Made by a program: the position numbers and the translations under genes. A stretch of DNA of 64,000 nucleotides. Origin: Lachnospiraceae bacterium. GTDB lineage: Bacteria; Bacillota; Clostridia; Lachnospirales; Lachnospiraceae. Numbering within the stretch: the first letter of the stretch is position 1; the number at the start of each line of letters is the position of its first letter. The stretch spans positions 1 to 64,000 of the forward strand of contig JAFSXN010000001.1 of NCBI GenBank assembly GCA_017444015.1, written 5' to 3'. Positions 34,083 through 42,143 of this stretch are shown here, in pieces. The notes below the pieces were generated by a model that worked only from the letters and a program-made list of their open reading frames with translations, had not been told where the DNA came from and made no database searches.

Positions 34083-34412
34083 ATGATCATGGCTACGCCA
34101 TCTTCGTTCCTTGAAAATAATAAAAAGAGCGTTCTAATGCAGTGCGCGACTCAATGCTATTTCAAGCCTGGAGAGAATCCACGAAGAATTGCTGAAATAA
34201 TTGATCCTAAAAGTGCCGCTGCGATGACTCTGCAATTATCAACACTGCAAAGAGGCGAGTTTATTGCGAAAGGGCTATTGGTTACAGAAAGTGGAACGGT
34301 ATACAACCGTCCAATTAAATTATGGGCCCCAATTCCAGAGACAGAGACAAGGGCTGAATTTGGAGACACAGAATCGGAGATGGTAGATATCCTTGAGATG
34401 AATGAGACATAG
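34083..34412 (+). pseudogene. C-terminal fragment of a HerA/DUF87-type ATPase
   Basis: A 109-codon frame. ATPSSFLENNKKSVLMQCATQCYF is the late motor segment of HerA/VirB4-like ATPases, followed by ENPRRIAEIID and RGEFIAKGLLV. The Walker A and B regions are absent and there is no ribosome site before 34083. It is a remnant of an ATPase lost by deletion. Confidence 0.5.
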
Positions 34413-34450
34413 CCAGCTTATGCACCAAATTAGTCGAGGAGGTGAAAACA

Positions 34451-34627
34451 ATGTTATTAAAGACAAATGATTTGCAGAAACGGCTGGGCATTAGCAGGGA
34501 AACAACGTACCGCCTTATGCGGTCAGAGAGCTTTCCTTCTATGAAGTTGGGAGCGAGATACTATGTCGCAGAAGAGAAACTTGATGAGTGGTTGAAAAAA
34601 ACAGCCTACAAGAAGATTGCACTGTGA
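34451..34627 (+). CDS. Excisionase (Xis) of element 2
   Basis: A 58-residue HTH_17 protein (TNDLQKRLGISRETTYRLMRSESFPSMKLGARYYV), clearly related to the element 1 Xis at 29461 but diverged. GAGGAGG precedes ATG 34451. It lies 57 bases before the integrase gene. Confidence 0.83.
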   Translation: MLLKTNDLQKRLGISRETTYRLMRSESFPSMKLGARYYVAEEKLDEWLKKTAYKKIAL

Positions 34628-34684
34628 CGAGATAAACGATTATGGGCGCTGCTTTTTAGGGGGAGCGCCCGGAAAGGAGGTATT

Positions 34685-35938
34685 TTGGCTGAAAATAAAA
34701 GGAATCCAAAGGGTGCAGGTTCCTTTAAGGACAATCCTAATGGGACGGTAACCCATTCCAAAAGCATTGGATTTCTCCCAAGCGGAGTCAGACGGGTATT
34801 CACAGTGACGGCTTCGCCCCGAGCCGAGTGCATTAAACAGATGAGAGAGAAGGAACGGGCGTGGCTTCAAAATAATAAATCGCGAAGCGTAGATAAAAAG
34901 ATGACCGTTGTGGAACTTTGCGAGCGGCATCTTGAGTATCAAACTCGTAACAGAGAGCTTACGAATAAAAGCCGGGATCGAAGGGAGACAACGATACAGC
35001 GACACATCGGAGACTATGCTTTAGGTAGAATGCAGGCATCAGCAGTAACTTCGAAGGATTTCGAAGACCATATTGCAGAACTCATATCCAAGAGCGGCTT
35101 AAGCGCCAGTTCAATTAAAAAGGTCGTTGATGTCATGAATGCTTCGTATACGTGGGGGTGTAATCGGGGTGATCTGGCTGAAAATCCGGTGGCTCCGATT
35201 AAAAAGACGTTAATGAAGAGGATTGCGAAGCTCAACGAACGCACGGAGAATGAAGCGGATGTTATTGTATTATCAGACCCCGAGCAAAGAAAGCTTGAGA
35301 CGTATGTAAAGACTCCTAATCTTAGTATTCGCCGCGGTGAGCTTCAAGGATTATATGAGCTTTTCCTGCTGAAATCAGGGCTCAGGGTTGGCGAGTTCTG
35401 TGCCTGTCACTGGTATGATTACGCTGAAGAGAGCGGAATACTGACGATCAACAAGAGCCGAGCAGTTGTAAGAAACCGTTCCGAGGAGGAGCTGCAGGGG
35501 AAGAATTTTATCCAGATCGAGAAGTCAACGAAGAACCAGAAAGACAGAAAGATTGAACTGTTTGAGGAGGAAAAAGAAGCTCTTGCGTTGATCAAGAAGT
35601 ACAGCAAGTGGACAAAACCGGAGGATTTTATCGGGGCCACACAGATGGGGAATCCGAATACAGACACCAATCTCGAACACCGGATGAAGAAAGTTTACAG
35701 AGATGCGGGTATCTATATAGGCGAAGACGAAACCGGATCCCTACATATACTGAGACGGACCTTTGCTACTGATTGCTACTATAATAAAGGGATACCGCTA
35801 AAGACAATCGCTGCCTATATGGGCGATCGTCCAGAAACGATCATGACCTACTATATAGCAGCCAGGGAACGGACGGTATCCGCAGATGGAGAGGTTCAAC
35901 AGGTCATTCGAATCAAAGACTATGATAGCAACACATAG
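34685..35938 (+). CDS. Tyrosine integrase of element 2
   Basis: A 417-residue homologue of the integrase at 29665 with the same three domains. Catalytic motifs are LKSGLRVGEFC (Arg), STKNQKDRK (Lys), LHILRRTFATD (His, Arg) and ETIMTYY (Tyr). It is intact. TTG 34685 follows AAAGGAGG. Divergence in the N-terminal arm-binding domain fits the different arm repeats of the two elements. It should act on the same tRNA-Gln core. Confidence 0.92.
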   Translation: MAENKRNPKGAGSFKDNPNGTVTHSKSIGFLPSGVRRVFTVTASPRAECIKQMREKERAWLQNNKSRSVDKKMTVVELCERHLEYQTRNRELTNKSRDRRETTIQRHIGDYALGRMQASAVTSKDFEDHIAELISKSGLSASSIKKVVDVMNASYTWGCNRGDLAENPVAPIKKTLMKRIAKLNERTENEADVIVLSDPEQRKLETYVKTPNLSIRRGELQGLYELFLLKSGLRVGEFCACHWYDYAEESGILTINKSRAVVRNRSEEELQGKNFIQIEKSTKNQKDRKIELFEEEKEALALIKKYSKWTKPEDFIGATQMGNPNTDTNLEHRMKKVYRDAGIYIGEDETGSLHILRRTFATDCYYNKGIPLKTIAAYMGDRPETIMTYYIAARERTVSADGEVQQVIRIKDYDSNT

Positions 35939-35940
35939 GG

Positions 35941-35971
35941 GTCAGATGAAATACTGTCTGACTCTTTTTTT
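35941..35971 (+). terminator. Terminator of the element 2 integrase
   Basis: GTCAGA and TCTGAC form a stem with a 10-base loop, followed by TCTTTTTTT, three bases after the integrase stop. Confidence 0.7.
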
Positions 35972-36046
35972 ATACCCGAAAGAGTTGTATAATGAAATCG
36001 ATATTATTTAACCCATTTGCTTCAGGTAAAGATACGAGGTGAAAGA

Positions 36047-36274
36047 ATGGCTGCAAGGATGACTTGAAAAGAAATACAAGGACGATACCCGAACCAATGG
36101 ATTGGACTCGTCAATGTTGTATGAAAGGATGAGTCTAATGTTGAGTCTGCTATTGTGAAATACACGGACAAATCAAGCGGTGATTTGCTTAGGCTCCAAC
36201 TGAGCAATGAGCCGGATCTTTTTAGCTGCTATACTACTCCGGACAGCTGTGGTCAGCTTGGCGTGATCGGATAG
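36047..36274 (+). pseudogene. Decayed homologue of the 82-residue gene, two TGA at Trp sites
   Basis: The frame reads MT-stop-KEIQGRYPNQWIGLVNVV-stop-KDESNVESAIVKYTDKS. It aligns with LTW-NEICSEYPNQEVGLSDIVW and VESAIVKYSEK of the element 1 gene at 31000. Both internal stops are TGA exactly where the homologue has tryptophan, that is single G-to-A changes, while another TGG in the frame is intact. It is a pseudogene; no retropepsin-like gene follows it. Confidence 0.65.
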
Positions 36275-36442
36275 CTGATAGGGAGAGAATATGAAACAAT
36301 TTACTTTAGACTTGTTAGATTTGATATAAAAGGCAAGACGGGAGAGATGAGAACGCAAATTGTCTGGCTTTTTTGATATCTAAAAGTAATATAATGAACC
36401 AAACGTAAGGGTATCGAGCGTGATAAAGAGGAAACTGGCTTT

Positions 36443-36667
36443 ATGGGTATAAGAGAAAAAGAAGTGCTTAATATGCAGCTGACGCTGATTCCTATACTGG
36501 CGAAAACATGGAAAAAGTCATACTCCGAGCTGTCGGAACTGTTTAGCCAGTATGATATACTAAGCTATATTGATGTCTGCTATGAAAACTATAATTCTAC
36601 CGGAAATCAGGGCATTATCAATGACTTGGAAGATTATATCGAGTTACAGGGAGGCAGCGTCAATTGA
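36443..36667 (+). CDS. DUF3791-family protein (antitoxin-like)
   Basis: A 74-residue helical protein with the DUF3791 pattern (SELSELFSQYDILSYIDVCYENYNSTGNQGIINDLEDYI). It overlaps the DUF3990 gene by 4 bases. Together with the genes downstream it resembles a toxin-antitoxin-type unit; which member neutralises the toxin is inferred only. Confidence 0.72.
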   Translation: MGIREKEVLNMQLTLIPILAKTWKKSYSELSELFSQYDILSYIDVCYENYNSTGNQGIINDLEDYIELQGGSVN

Positions 36668-37212
36668 AAAAGCTATATCATGGTAGTATATATGAATTTG
36701 ACGTGATAGATGTCTCTGCCGGAAAAGGCTACAAAGATTTTGGAAAGGGGTTTTATGCAACTGCGGTACCATCGCATGCGGAGAGACTTGCGATCAGAAA
36801 TAAAAGTATTACGGAGAAGCGGCAGAGCCTCTTGAAGAATAAAAAGGGGTTACAGCCTATTACAGCATATAGATATAACTTGCTGTATAGTGAGGACATC
36901 TCGGGATTAAAGGTAAAAGTATTTAAAGAAGCAGATAAAGAATGGCTCAGATTTATCCTGCAAAACCGTAAAAGTGACGGATGTATACACGATTATGATA
37001 TTGTGGTTGGTCCGACAGCAGACGCAGAAACAACTACAATTATCAATGAGTATTACGATGAATTGGAAGAATCAGGATATTCGGATGAAGTATGTGAAAA
37101 GGTAATAGCAGAGTTGAAACCGGAGAATCTGCCAAAGCAATATTTTTTTGGAACACAAAAAGCTGCTGATACGCTTCGTTTTGACAAGATAAAAAGGCAG
37201 GTGGTTGGTTAA
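36664..37212 (+). CDS. DUF3990 ADP-ribosyltransferase-like protein (toxin-like)
   Basis: A 182-residue protein with the DUF3990 signature LYHGSIYEFDVIDVSAGKGYKDFGKGFY: the HG and FG-GFY elements of an ART/PARP-like fold. A YDIVVGPTADAET segment follows in the middle. The family is often found with DUF3791 in gut Firmicutes and is proposed to modify cellular targets with ADP-ribose. The TTG start at 36664 follows GGGAGG and overlaps both neighbours, so the three genes are one transcription unit. Confidence 0.75.
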   Translation: MKKLYHGSIYEFDVIDVSAGKGYKDFGKGFYATAVPSHAERLAIRNKSITEKRQSLLKNKKGLQPITAYRYNLLYSEDISGLKVKVFKEADKEWLRFILQNRKSDGCIHDYDIVVGPTADAETTTIINEYYDELEESGYSDEVCEKVIAELKPENLPKQYFFGTQKAADTLRFDKIKRQVVG

Positions 37213-37448
37213 TGACAAGTGCTGATCAGAAAAAATCTATAAGAAGTATAGCGGCATTTCTTGTAGAGTATATAATGAACAATAATAATTGTTCCCGGGA
37301 TGAAGCTCTCGAATTGCTAATAAAAACTACCGTTTATGAGGCTCTGATGGATACGGATACGGATCTTTATTTAGAGCCGAGAGAGGCTGTGCTTGATATT
37401 TTAAAGGAAGAACTTGCGGGCAATCCTTATAAATTGCTTGAAGTATAG
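37212..37448 (+). CDS. Third gene of the DUF3791/DUF3990 unit
   Basis: A 78-residue acidic helical protein (FLVEYIMNNNNCSRDEALELLIKTTVYEALMDTDTDLY). It starts on the last base of the DUF3990 stop codon. The size and YEALMDTDTDLY motif fit DUF3791-adjacent small proteins that may be the immunity partner or a sensor of the unit. Function not known. Confidence 0.6.
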   Translation: MTSADQKKSIRSIAAFLVEYIMNNNNCSRDEALELLIKTTVYEALMDTDTDLYLEPREAVLDILKEELAGNPYKLLEV

Positions 37449-37554
37449 CTGCGGGTTCAGGTCTGATCGCCGTTCCATTTACGTAGCCTCCCAGAAAAAC
37501 CTTGTAAATTCAAAATGATTGTATTATACTTCAACAAGCGGTTATGGATTTGAG

Positions 37555-37578
37555 CATAGTCAAATTTATAGCCAAAGG
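37555..37578 (+). repeat. Right arm-type repeat pair of element 2
   Basis: CATAGTCAAATT and TATAGCCAAAGG are near-copies of the pair at 32176-32199, 59 bases before the att remnant at 37638. This matches the 57-base spacing in element 1. The remaining bases from 37449 hold no gene. Confidence 0.6.
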
Positions 37579-37637
37579 GTTAGAGAATAAAGGGCTGGGA
37601 AGGTAGTAAAATCAAGGATTAAAGAGGCAGAGCATAA

Positions 37638-37749
37638 CGGACTCTGTACTAAGCGCGAAGTTTTGCCCGAAAAAAAATCAAGAAGCGAAAACGAAGAAGG
37701 CAAAACTTCGTGCACAGTCATTTGAAGGTTCGAATCCTTCTAGCCCTGG
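37638..37749 (+). repeat. Right att site of element 2, split by a palindrome
   Basis: CGGACTCTG (37638-37646) and GTCATTTGAAGG through CCCTGG (37717-37749) are the two parts of the 47-bp core. The five bases ACTCC between them are replaced by a 70-bp palindromic sequence. The chromosome resumes after this point. Confidence 0.8.
37647..37716. repeat. 70-bp palindromic insertion in att
   Basis: GCGCGAAGTTTTGCC and GGCAAAACTTCGTGC are inverted repeats (one mismatch) around an A-rich loop. The insertion replaces five bases of the tRNA-derived core. It resembles the other hairpin repeats of the neighbouring chromosome. Confidence 0.65.
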
Positions 37750-37781
37750 TCAGTTTTTGGCTTAAATACTGGATTTGTGGA

Positions 37782-37910
37782 CGGTGCGCAAATGTCGAGG
37801 TTGCGCACCGTTTCTTTGCGCCACTTTGCGTGCAAATTGTGCGCTTAGGTGCGAACCTTGGTTCGCGCCGATTCGGTCGGTTTTTCAGACCGAATCATTT
37901 CAGCCTAAGC
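37782..37910. repeat. Multi-hairpin repeat downstream of the tRNA locus
   Basis: In order: CGGTGCGCAA/TTGCGCACCG (37782-37810), a weaker GCGCCAC/GTGCGC stem, GGTGCGAACC/GGTTCGCGCC (37848-37869) and GATTCGGTC/GACCGAATC (37870-37896). The last two are enclosed by GCTTAGG/CCTAAGC (37843-37910). There is no coding potential. It may be a structured RNA or a mobile palindrome. Confidence 0.6.
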
Positions 37911-38030
37911 CAGTAAATTCAATACTTTTTCATCATCGCACTTCTGACATTTCTCAATGAATTGGTCGATTAAAGAACGTTGATATTTTGAATATATACT
38001 GGTTAACACTTTTCGTTGCCGATCAACCAG

Positions 38031-38094
38031 ACTCGCAAACGCAATTTCAGTACATTTACTTTATCAAAAACGGCAATTAATTGCGTTCGCGAGT
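38031..38094. repeat. 16-bp inverted repeat
   Basis: ACTCGCAAACGCAATT (38031-38046) and AATTGCGTTCGCGAGT (38079-38094) pair with one mismatch around 32 bases. It lies 65 bases downstream of the last minus-strand gene and may help end that transcript. It lacks a clear T-run. Confidence 0.55.
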
Positions 38095-38159
38095 ATAACT
38101 CGTACCGATTGCCCATTCGTTTATTGTAGATAGCCTCGAAAATAAAGAATTTTCCCCCT

Positions 38160-39395
38160 TCACTGCCCGTCAAAATAACCGATCTCTACTTCCCGTCCCT
38201 CCCAGGTCTTAAGCCTTGCGTGCGACTCGTCGCTTTCCTTGATATAATTCGGGAGCAGAGGAATCTTGCCGTAGCCGTTCGGCGCGTTGACGATGTATTG
38301 CGGGATCGCAAGCCCCGAGGTATGGCCTCTCAGATATTCCATAATCTTCAGACCCTCTTCTACCGTTATCTGGAAATGCTTTGTCCCCGTCACCTGCTTC
38401 GGATGGAAGATATAGTATGGACGGACCCTGGCCTTCAAAAGACCCTCATTTAGCAGCTGAACTATATATTTATCGTTGTTGATCCCCTTCAGAAAAACCA
38501 TCTGATTTCCTATCGGGATCCCGGCATCAGCCAGACGTTCGCAGGCGCGGACCGCATCCTCGGTCAATTCTCCAGGATGATTGAACTGCGTATTGATATA
38601 TAACGGATGATATTTTTTCAGCATCTCCGCAAGTTCCGGCGTGATCCTCTGGGGCATCGTCACCGGGACCCGGGTACCGATCCGTATGATCTCAACATGA
38701 GGGATCTCCCGGATCCTGCTGATGATCTTCTCAAGCAGCTCATCCGGCAGCATCATCGGGTCGCCCCCTGTGATCAGAACATCACGGATCTCCCTGGTAT
38801 TTCGGATATATTCGATGGCAGCGGACACGTTTGCCTCCGACTCGATCCGATCGCTCTCCCCGATGAGCCGCCTGCGCTGGCAATGTCTGCAAAACATCGC
38901 GCAGGAGCTTGTGACGTTTACAATCAGCCGGTTGGGATATCGTCTCGTGATACAGGGAGCCGGGTTTGTAAATTCCTCACCCATCGGATCAAGCTCTCCC
39001 GAAGCATCGTTTTCCTCCGGGGAGGGAAGCGCCATTTTATTGATCGGATACGACATATCCTCATAATCCATCAGAGAAAGATAATACGGCGTTGTCGCCC
39101 AGCGGTATTTTTTTGAGATCTCAGCCATCGTTTTCTGCTGCTTTTCAGAAAGCCGGATGAACTTCCCGAGGGTCGAGACCGAGCTGATCCGATTCTTTAA
39201 CTGCCAGTGCCAGTCATCCCAATCCTCCGGGGACGCACCGAAATATTCCATCAGCTCCTTTTTATGCTGTCTGGAGATGATATCCCGCCGTTTTGCGGTT
39301 TCCCTGAGGAACTCCTCCTTAAACTGCAGAAAATCCTCTATCTCATTGTATAATTCATCTGCTCTCTGAAGAGAGATCTTTCGTTTCTCGTCCAT
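38160..39395 (-). CDS. eam: KamA-family radical SAM aminomutase, probably glutamate 2,3-aminomutase
   Basis: A 411-residue PLP- and radical-SAM enzyme. The cluster motif is CAMFCRHCQRRR, and ITGGDPMMLP and RIGTRVPV are typical of lysine 2,3-aminomutase. The two aspartates that hold the lysine side-chain amine in that enzyme align here with Asn (KGINND) and Lys (IFHPKQ). This points to glutamate as substrate, giving beta-glutamate, an osmolyte. It starts two bases after the SGNH gene stop (ATG 39395, GGATGGAG upstream), so it is co-transcribed with the glycan genes. gdhA lies 13 kb away. Confidence 0.75.
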   Translation of the reverse strand: MDEKRKISLQRADELYNEIEDFLQFKEEFLRETAKRRDIISRQHKKELMEYFGASPEDWDDWHWQLKNRISSVSTLGKFIRLSEKQQKTMAEISKKYRWATTPYYLSLMDYEDMSYPINKMALPSPEENDASGELDPMGEEFTNPAPCITRRYPNRLIVNVTSSCAMFCRHCQRRRLIGESDRIESEANVSAAIEYIRNTREIRDVLITGGDPMMLPDELLEKIISRIREIPHVEIIRIGTRVPVTMPQRITPELAEMLKKYHPLYINTQFNHPGELTEDAVRACERLADAGIPIGNQMVFLKGINNDKYIVQLLNEGLLKARVRPYYIFHPKQVTGTKHFQITVEEGLKIMEYLRGHTSGLAIPQYIVNAPNGYGKIPLLPNYIKESDESHARLKTWEGREVEIGYFDGQ

Positions 39396-39396
39396 G

Positions 39397-40470
39397 TTAT
39401 GCTCCATCCTCTGACTCCCTGGCTTTTTCATACCGCAGAACCTTTTCTTCCCAAACCCTCCGGTATCTTTCCTCTCCACTGTGCGACGAAACGGTATAGT
39501 GCTCCGCGATATAGTCTGCTAAATACGCGCTGAATTTCTCCGCTCCCCACAGATTCAGATGATTTCCCTCATCCGGCGAATCCGTCCGATAGTCGATCCC
39601 CATCGCATCGCTCTGGTCATCAAAATTCACATATTCGATCCCGTATTCTCCGGCGATCTCCCGGATCTGATCGTCGTAGGAATAGCTCCAGTTATCCGAA
39701 TAGCTCGGCGTTTTCATTAAAAACAGAGAGATATCTTTTCGCCGGCACAGCTCTATGATCTTTTTCAGGTATTCCACGTTCCGGGGAGTGAGCTCTGTAT
39801 CCTCCTTCTCAAGATATCTCCCATTGGACCGCTCGGGCAGCGTCTGTGTCCGGATAAAATTCATAAGAAACCCGTTATGGTTCGTCTCGATCTCCGAGAA
39901 TGCGTATCTGAGATCAGAAGCAGAAAGCTCCTTCCACCTCGTATGAAACCGAAGCACCGGAAAAATATACTCGATCAGGCGCTCATTCTCCCCCATAGCC
40001 GCCAGAGCGCAGCGGAGTTTGCTGAAAGAGGTCCGCATCCCGTCTATCGCCTTCCGGTTGGACGGCTCCTCCGCGAATTCATCATCATATTTGATAAACC
40101 CCACATCCAAAACGACAAGCTGGGGCTTTTTCGATCCGATCCCGGAAACCGCGTCCTCGATCAGATAGTACGAAGTCCACATCGGCTGCGAGGCATTGCT
40201 GCGGTCATAAGAGGTAAAGCCCTGTTTCTCCCATAAAATAACGGGCGATATTCCACTATAGACCGTCGACGAGCCTACAAACAGAATATCTGTCGGCAGC
40301 TTTTCCAGATAATAATCCTGTGTGATCCTGCCGTCCTGGTTCTCATCGACATATTTCGGAAGAAATACACGGTTGAGAATGGTAAGAAAAAGGGCAATGA
40401 TGATGGCTGAGACAAGATTCGAAGACACTTCGTGTCTTCTCGTTTGGCGTTGCCCGCCAAACAATATCAT
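39397..40470 (-). CDS. SGNH-like, DltD-type protein
   Basis: About 357 residues. An N-terminal transmembrane anchor (LVSAIIIALFLTILNRVFL) is followed by an extracytoplasmic domain with DILFVGSSTVYSGISP (the GSS nucleophile block) and a C-terminal DEGNHLNLWGAEKFSAYL (Asp/His block). DltD-like proteins work with MBOAT transferases to pass acyl or aminoacyl groups onto glycans outside the cell. The frame is open upstream to 40626. The start is uncertain (40470, 40572 or a GTG nearer the membrane segment) because a hairpin cluster occupies 40421-40514. Confidence 0.72.
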   Translation of the reverse strand: MILFGGQRQTRRHEVSSNLVSAIIIALFLTILNRVFLPKYVDENQDGRITQDYYLEKLPTDILFVGSSTVYSGISPVILWEKQGFTSYDRSNASQPMWTSYYLIEDAVSGIGSKKPQLVVLDVGFIKYDDEFAEEPSNRKAIDGMRTSFSKLRCALAAMGENERLIEYIFPVLRFHTRWKELSASDLRYAFSEIETNHNGFLMNFIRTQTLPERSNGRYLEKEDTELTPRNVEYLKKIIELCRRKDISLFLMKTPSYSDNWSYSYDDQIREIAGEYGIEYVNFDDQSDAMGIDYRTDSPDEGNHLNLWGAEKFSAYLADYIAEHYTVSSHSGEERYRRVWEEKVLRYEKARESEDGA

Positions 40471-40514
40471 CCGGAAACGCTCGATCGGATGCAAGCATCC
40501 ATCGCTCGTTTCCG
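40421..40514. repeat. Triple-hairpin repeat between MBOAT and SGNH genes
   Basis: GAAGACAC/GTGTCTTC (40421-40439), GTTTGGCG/CGCCAAAC (40442-40462) and CGGAAACG/CGTTTCCG (40472-40514). The last has an apical GGATGCAAGCATCC. The same order, including a similar GAATACAAGCATTC apex, is found at 53609-53748. It overlaps the 5' end of the SGNH reading frame. Confidence 0.65.
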
Positions 40515-40540
40515 TATGATCTTTCTTGTCTCTGCTTGAT

Positions 40541-42136
40541 TCAAAATTGCAGATAGATAAAGGCTTTTGCATCATATCCCATTCCATAAGTCCCGAAAAC
40601 AACAACCCCGGTAAACAGTACTCCAAGTACGATCCACTGAAGATACGCGGGCTTTTCTGACAATCTCTCCCGAATACTTCCCTTTTGCTGTAAGAGGCTC
40701 ACGCAGAGCAAAACAAGAAGCGCGATAACCGCTACCCGAAGCTCCTCTTCCGGAAGACCCAGCTCTGTAAATACGATATTCCAGTCAAATCCGCCGGAGA
40801 AGCAAAATGCGTCCCGGATCGTCTGGAAGGCGGCGGGAACGCTTTCGGAAATATCAAATACACGTAAAAAAGCCATAAGGCAAAAGGTTCTCAGAACTCG
40901 AAAAAGCTTTAATCCAAAGCTCCGCTCCGTAAGCTTAAGCCTCCGGGTAAGAGCAAGCGACACCGGTTCAAGCTCCGTTCCGAGGATCAGGAAGAAGCAG
41001 TTCAAAAGCCCCCAGACCACAAATCTGCTTTCCGAGCCGTGCCACATCCCGGTAGCAACCCAGACAGCTATCATAGGAAGATATAAGGGAATCCTCTTTC
41101 CGAGACCTTCGCTGATATGCGTCCTTACCCATTTGGAAAAGCGCAGAAGACTCTTGGATACGGTCAGCGGATAAAAGATATAATCCTTAAACCAGGTCCC
41201 TAAGGTGATATGCCATCTCCGCCAGTACTCAGCGATATTCTTGGAGAAGAACGGCCGCTCGAAGTTCTCCGCTACGCGTATGCCAAACATTTCCGATACC
41301 CCGAGCGCAACGTCGATTCCTCCCGAAAAATCTCCGTAGATCTGCATGGAATAAAAGAAGATCGTAAGAAGGAGATATACGCCCTGATAGGTCCCCCGCA
41401 GAGCAATCGAATTCTCAACATATCCTGCCAGCCGATCCGCGATCACGAGCTTCTTAAACAACCCCCAGAGGATCCGCATAAAGCCTGAGCGGATCTTTAA
41501 AGGATCAAAATCCGCTCCCCGGTACAGCTCCGCAGAAAGCTCCTTAAACCGGCTGATCGGACCCTGGATGATCTGCGGAAAATAGGAAACATACAGCGCA
41601 AATCGAAAAATATTCCGCTCGGCAGAGCACCTTCCGTAGTAGATATCGATCAGATATCCCATGGACTGAAAGGTATAAAAGGAGATCCCCAAAGGCAAGA
41701 GAAGATTTAAAAAGGGAACAAACTCCATGTCTCCAAAGGCTCGCAGCCTGAACAGATTCCAATAGGCAATACAGAAATCCGCATACTTTAAAAAGATCAG
41801 GATCCCGAAATTGAGAAACAGGCATAAAAACAAAAGCCATCTCTGCTTCTTCTTTTCTAACGCCTTGTAGGCCTTCCTTTCGTCCTTGGAAAGGCTGTCC
41901 TTATGCTCTTTCAGATAGTCCTTCTGCAGAAGCAGCCTCTTCTCGATCAGTAGAGCGAAGCCCCAGGTTGTGATCGTCGTAAAAAGCAGAAACAGGACCC
42001 GTTTAATCCCTGTGCAGAGATAAAAATAATAGCTTGCGGCCAGCAATACGCACCACTGCCACCTCTTCGGAAGAGCATAGTATACCAAAAGCGCGATTAT
42101 TACAAAACCCGCAAACCTGAGCGATATAAAAGACAT
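40541..42136 (-). CDS. MBOAT O-acyltransferase (DltB/AlgI-like)
   Basis: A 531-residue polytopic membrane protein. Family marks are LPLGISFYTFQSMGYLIDIYYG, FPQIIQGPISRF, EYWRRWHITLGTWFKDYIFYPL and the catalytic-His region WVATGMWHGSESRFVVWG. It moves an acyl or aminoacyl group across the membrane to the DltD-like partner. It starts 7 bases after the carrier-protein gene, so carrier and transferase are translated together. Confidence 0.9.
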   Translation of the reverse strand: MSFISLRFAGFVIIALLVYYALPKRWQWCVLLAASYYFYLCTGIKRVLFLLFTTITTWGFALLIEKRLLLQKDYLKEHKDSLSKDERKAYKALEKKKQRWLLFLCLFLNFGILIFLKYADFCIAYWNLFRLRAFGDMEFVPFLNLLLPLGISFYTFQSMGYLIDIYYGRCSAERNIFRFALYVSYFPQIIQGPISRFKELSAELYRGADFDPLKIRSGFMRILWGLFKKLVIADRLAGYVENSIALRGTYQGVYLLLTIFFYSMQIYGDFSGGIDVALGVSEMFGIRVAENFERPFFSKNIAEYWRRWHITLGTWFKDYIFYPLTVSKSLLRFSKWVRTHISEGLGKRIPLYLPMIAVWVATGMWHGSESRFVVWGLLNCFFLILGTELEPVSLALTRRLKLTERSFGLKLFRVLRTFCLMAFLRVFDISESVPAAFQTIRDAFCFSGGFDWNIVFTELGLPEEELRVAVIALLVLLCVSLLQQKGSIRERLSEKPAYLQWIVLGVLFTGVVVFGTYGMGYDAKAFIYLQF

Positions 42137-42143
42137 AATAGAA

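Larger units (their letters stand above)
32085..37749. mobile_element. Element 2: decayed 5.7-kb tandem integrated element
   Basis: It is bounded by the att copies at 32038-32084 and 37638-37749. It has its own left-end HTH gene (a copy of element 1's), xis, int and arm repeats. The middle (32792-34412) is made of gene fragments: deletion at the left module junction, a 13-bp duplication and an ATPase C-terminus. No relaxase or oriT-like palindrome remains. It carries a DUF3791/DUF3990 trio as cargo. It resembles a cis-mobilizable remnant accreted with element 1. Confidence 0.8.

Noticed and set aside
36047..36274. TGA recoded as tryptophan (alternative genetic code)
   Set aside because: Other genes in the window end with TGA and use TGG for Trp freely; the frame is better explained as a pseudogene.
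38607..39116. Plus-strand frames opposite the aminomutase gene and similar long frames opposite the 40-61 kb genes
   Set aside because: They are antisense shadows in GC-richer coding DNA; the minus-strand products match known families.
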